NCBI GenBank assembly: GCA_030604585.1
Contig: JAUVVP010000101.1
Location: 1-6,864 of the forward strand
DNA length: 6,864 nucleotides
Origin: Planctomycetota bacterium
GTDB taxonomy: Bacteria > Planctomycetota > Brocadiia > SM23-32
Direction of reading: 5' to 3'
Shown here piece by piece: positions 5,644 to 6,864 of this stretch. The notes under the pieces are model-generated. The model searched no databases and was not told the DNA's origin. It saw only the letters and a program-made list of their open reading frames with translations. The translations under genes were made by a program, and so were the position numbers. How positions within the stretch are numbered: the first letter of the stretch is position 1; every line of letters starts with the position of its first letter.

Positions 5644-6864
5644 TCAGTCGCCGGGGCTCTGCCCGGAGCCCAGTTGCATGCCCTTCATGTGCTCGTCGAA
5701 GACGCCCGGCTCCACGGCCTCGCGCATCTGCCGCAGGCCGGTCATTTCATCTTCCGTCATGTCCCGCAGTTCGTCAGGCTCTCGGGCGACGTGGGGGGTG
5801 AGGAAGATGAGCAGTTCGGTCTTGTCCTTCTCCTCGACCGTTCGCCTGAAGAGCGCCCCGACCAGCGGGATGCTGCCCAGGATCGGCACCTGCCGGACAC
5901 TCTCGCTGCGGCGGTCCTGCATGAGGCCGCCGATCACGATGGTCTGGCCGTCGCGGATGGCAATGCGCGTGTCGGCCGAGCGCTTGGCGAAGACGGGCGC
6001 GTTGAGCGTCTCGGAGATGGGGACAGTCTCCGCAGTGGTGGTGGAGATCTCCGGGCTGACGTCCATGATGACGAGCCCATCCGGGTTGATGTGGGGGGTG
6101 ACCTCCAGGATGATGCCGATGTCCTCGTACTCGATGGTGTTGATGGTCTGGCCCGTCTCGGTGGTGCGCGTGTTGCGCACGAACGGCACCTCTTCGCCGA
6201 CCGGTATGGTGGCGGTCTGGTTGTCGCTGGTCAGGATGCTGGGCCGCGAGAGGATGTCGAGCTTGGTGATCTCCTGGAGTGCCCTCAGGGCCGCCGTCAC
6301 ATCGCCGCCGACCACCCTGAGGACGAGCCCGCCGGTCGCGTCGGCGACGCCGAAGTCCGTGAACAGCGACTGTTCATCGCCGTCGGGCTCGACGTCCAGG
6401 ATGGAAAACTCCACTCCCAGGTCCATGTCGTCACTCCAGGTCACCTCGGCGATGAGCACCTTGATGAGCACCTGGGGAATCGGGCGGTCGAGTTCGGCGA
6501 TGATGGCGCGCAGGCGTTCGAAGTTGCTGGGCGCGGTCAGAACCATGAGCGTGTTGGTGTCCTGATCGGCGACGCAGTAGACCTGGCCCGTCAGGCTGCC
6601 GGGTCCCTGGCTGGCCTCTGCTGAGAGCTGCCGGACGAACCGGGAGAACATGCCGCCCCTCCCGCCGCGCTGGTCGCCGCGGCCGGTCCGGCCCCCTCCG
6701 CGCGTGCGGGGGGCACCGGCGTCTCCGTCCCGGGCCTCGAACAGGTCGTTTATCAGTTCGGCCAGGTTCTCGGCCTCGGCGTTCTTGAGCGGATAGACCA
6801 GCACGGACTCCTCCTCGACGGGGTTGGCGTCGAGCTGCTCGATGACCTGGGCCACAACGTCCAG
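5644..6864 (-). CDS. gspD: Type II secretion-type secretin, GspD-like (5' end beyond window)
   Basis: The frame is open to the right edge (begins LDVVAQVIEQLD...), so the signal peptide and N0 region lie outside; 406 residues are visible. Residue numbers count from the edge. An N-domain remnant with SVLVYPLKNAEAENLAELINDLF (20-42) carries a Gly/Arg-rich insert (about 47-71), followed by a KH-like strand set (QVYCVADQDTNTLMVLTAPS, about 94-113) and RPIPQVLIKVLIAEVT (127-142). The secretin core follows with ILSRPSILTSDNQTATIPVGEEVPFV (204-229), IEYEDIGIILEVTPHI (244-259) and the signature VPILGSIPLVGALFRRTVEEKDKTELLIFLTPHV (326-359). A 45-residue charged tail ends the protein. Secretins form the outer-membrane ring of type II secretion or type IV pilus machines; GspD is likelier than PilQ from the core spacing. 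No other secretion gene is in the window, so the system type is inferred from this gene alone. Confidence 0.93.
   Translation of the reverse strand: MDVVAQVIEQLDANPVEEESVLVYPLKNAEAENLAELINDLFEARDGDAGAPRTRGGGRTGRGDQRGGRGGMFSRFVRQLSAEASQGPGSLTGQVYCVADQDTNTLMVLTAPSNFERLRAIIAELDRPIPQVLIKVLIAEVTWSDDMDLGVEFSILDVEPDGDEQSLFTDFGVADATGGLVLRVVGGDVTAALRALQEITKLDILSRPSILTSDNQTATIPVGEEVPFVRNTRTTETGQTINTIEYEDIGIILEVTPHINPDGLVIMDVSPEISTTTAETVPISETLNAPVFAKRSADTRIAIRDGQTIVIGGLMQDRRSESVRQVPILGSIPLVGALFRRTVEEKDKTELLIFLTPHVAREPDELRDMTEDEMTGLRQMREAVEPGVFDEHMKGMQLGSGQSPGD

Noticed and set aside
5474..6624. Two long plus-strand frames over the secretin
   Set aside because: Both are shadows of the secretin gene; one is Ser/Met-rich and the other Asp/Val/Gly-rich, with no recognisable family.

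Overview
The window is high-GC bacterial DNA. Every convincing gene lies on the minus strand, so the reading order runs from the right end to the left. Lipobox signal peptides, a type II-type outer-membrane secretin and a large exported beta-helix protein point to a diderm bacterium. The opening motif of the beta-helix protein and the Gly/Arg-rich insert in the secretin resemble proteins I associate with Planctomycetota or related PVC-type lineages; that placement is an inference, not proof.

Right block (about 3.55-6.86 kb). A secretin (GspD type, 5' end beyond the window) ends at 5644. After a 260-bp gap holding two hairpins and a plausible sigma70-type promoter comes a two-gene lipoprotein unit: a small NTF2/SnoaL-like lipoprotein (4961-5377), then 40 bp later a lipid-anchored GH5-family glycoside hydrolase with a complete catalytic set (3685-4920). 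A 10-bp hairpin followed by a T-rich run (3542-3574) terminates this unit.

Middle block (about 2.23-3.63 kb). This is the accessory part. It holds an initiator tRNA-Met with a near-perfect promoter, and directly downstream two near-identical 122-bp tandem repeats (one difference visible). Each repeat is a broken tRNA-Met-like copy carrying two small palindromic insertions. A diverged piece of the same element lies at 3197-3238, overlapping the end of a small GIY-YIG nuclease gene (3232-3528), and a weaker tRNA-3'-end-like fragment lies just upstream of that gene (3580-3605). A tiny membrane-protein-like ORF (3100-3237) and a coding-like remnant (about 2390-2580) run into the repeat sequences. 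Taken together this looks like a tRNA-derived palindromic repeat family associated with a GIY-YIG nuclease, which is the most interesting hypothesis in the window.

Left block (1-2226). One uninterrupted 742-codon reading frame encodes an exported right-handed parallel beta-helix protein whose C-terminus lies beyond the left edge. Together with the GH5 enzyme it suggests polysaccharide binding or degradation at the cell surface or outside the cell. No CRISPR array, rRNA gene, transposase or phage gene was seen.
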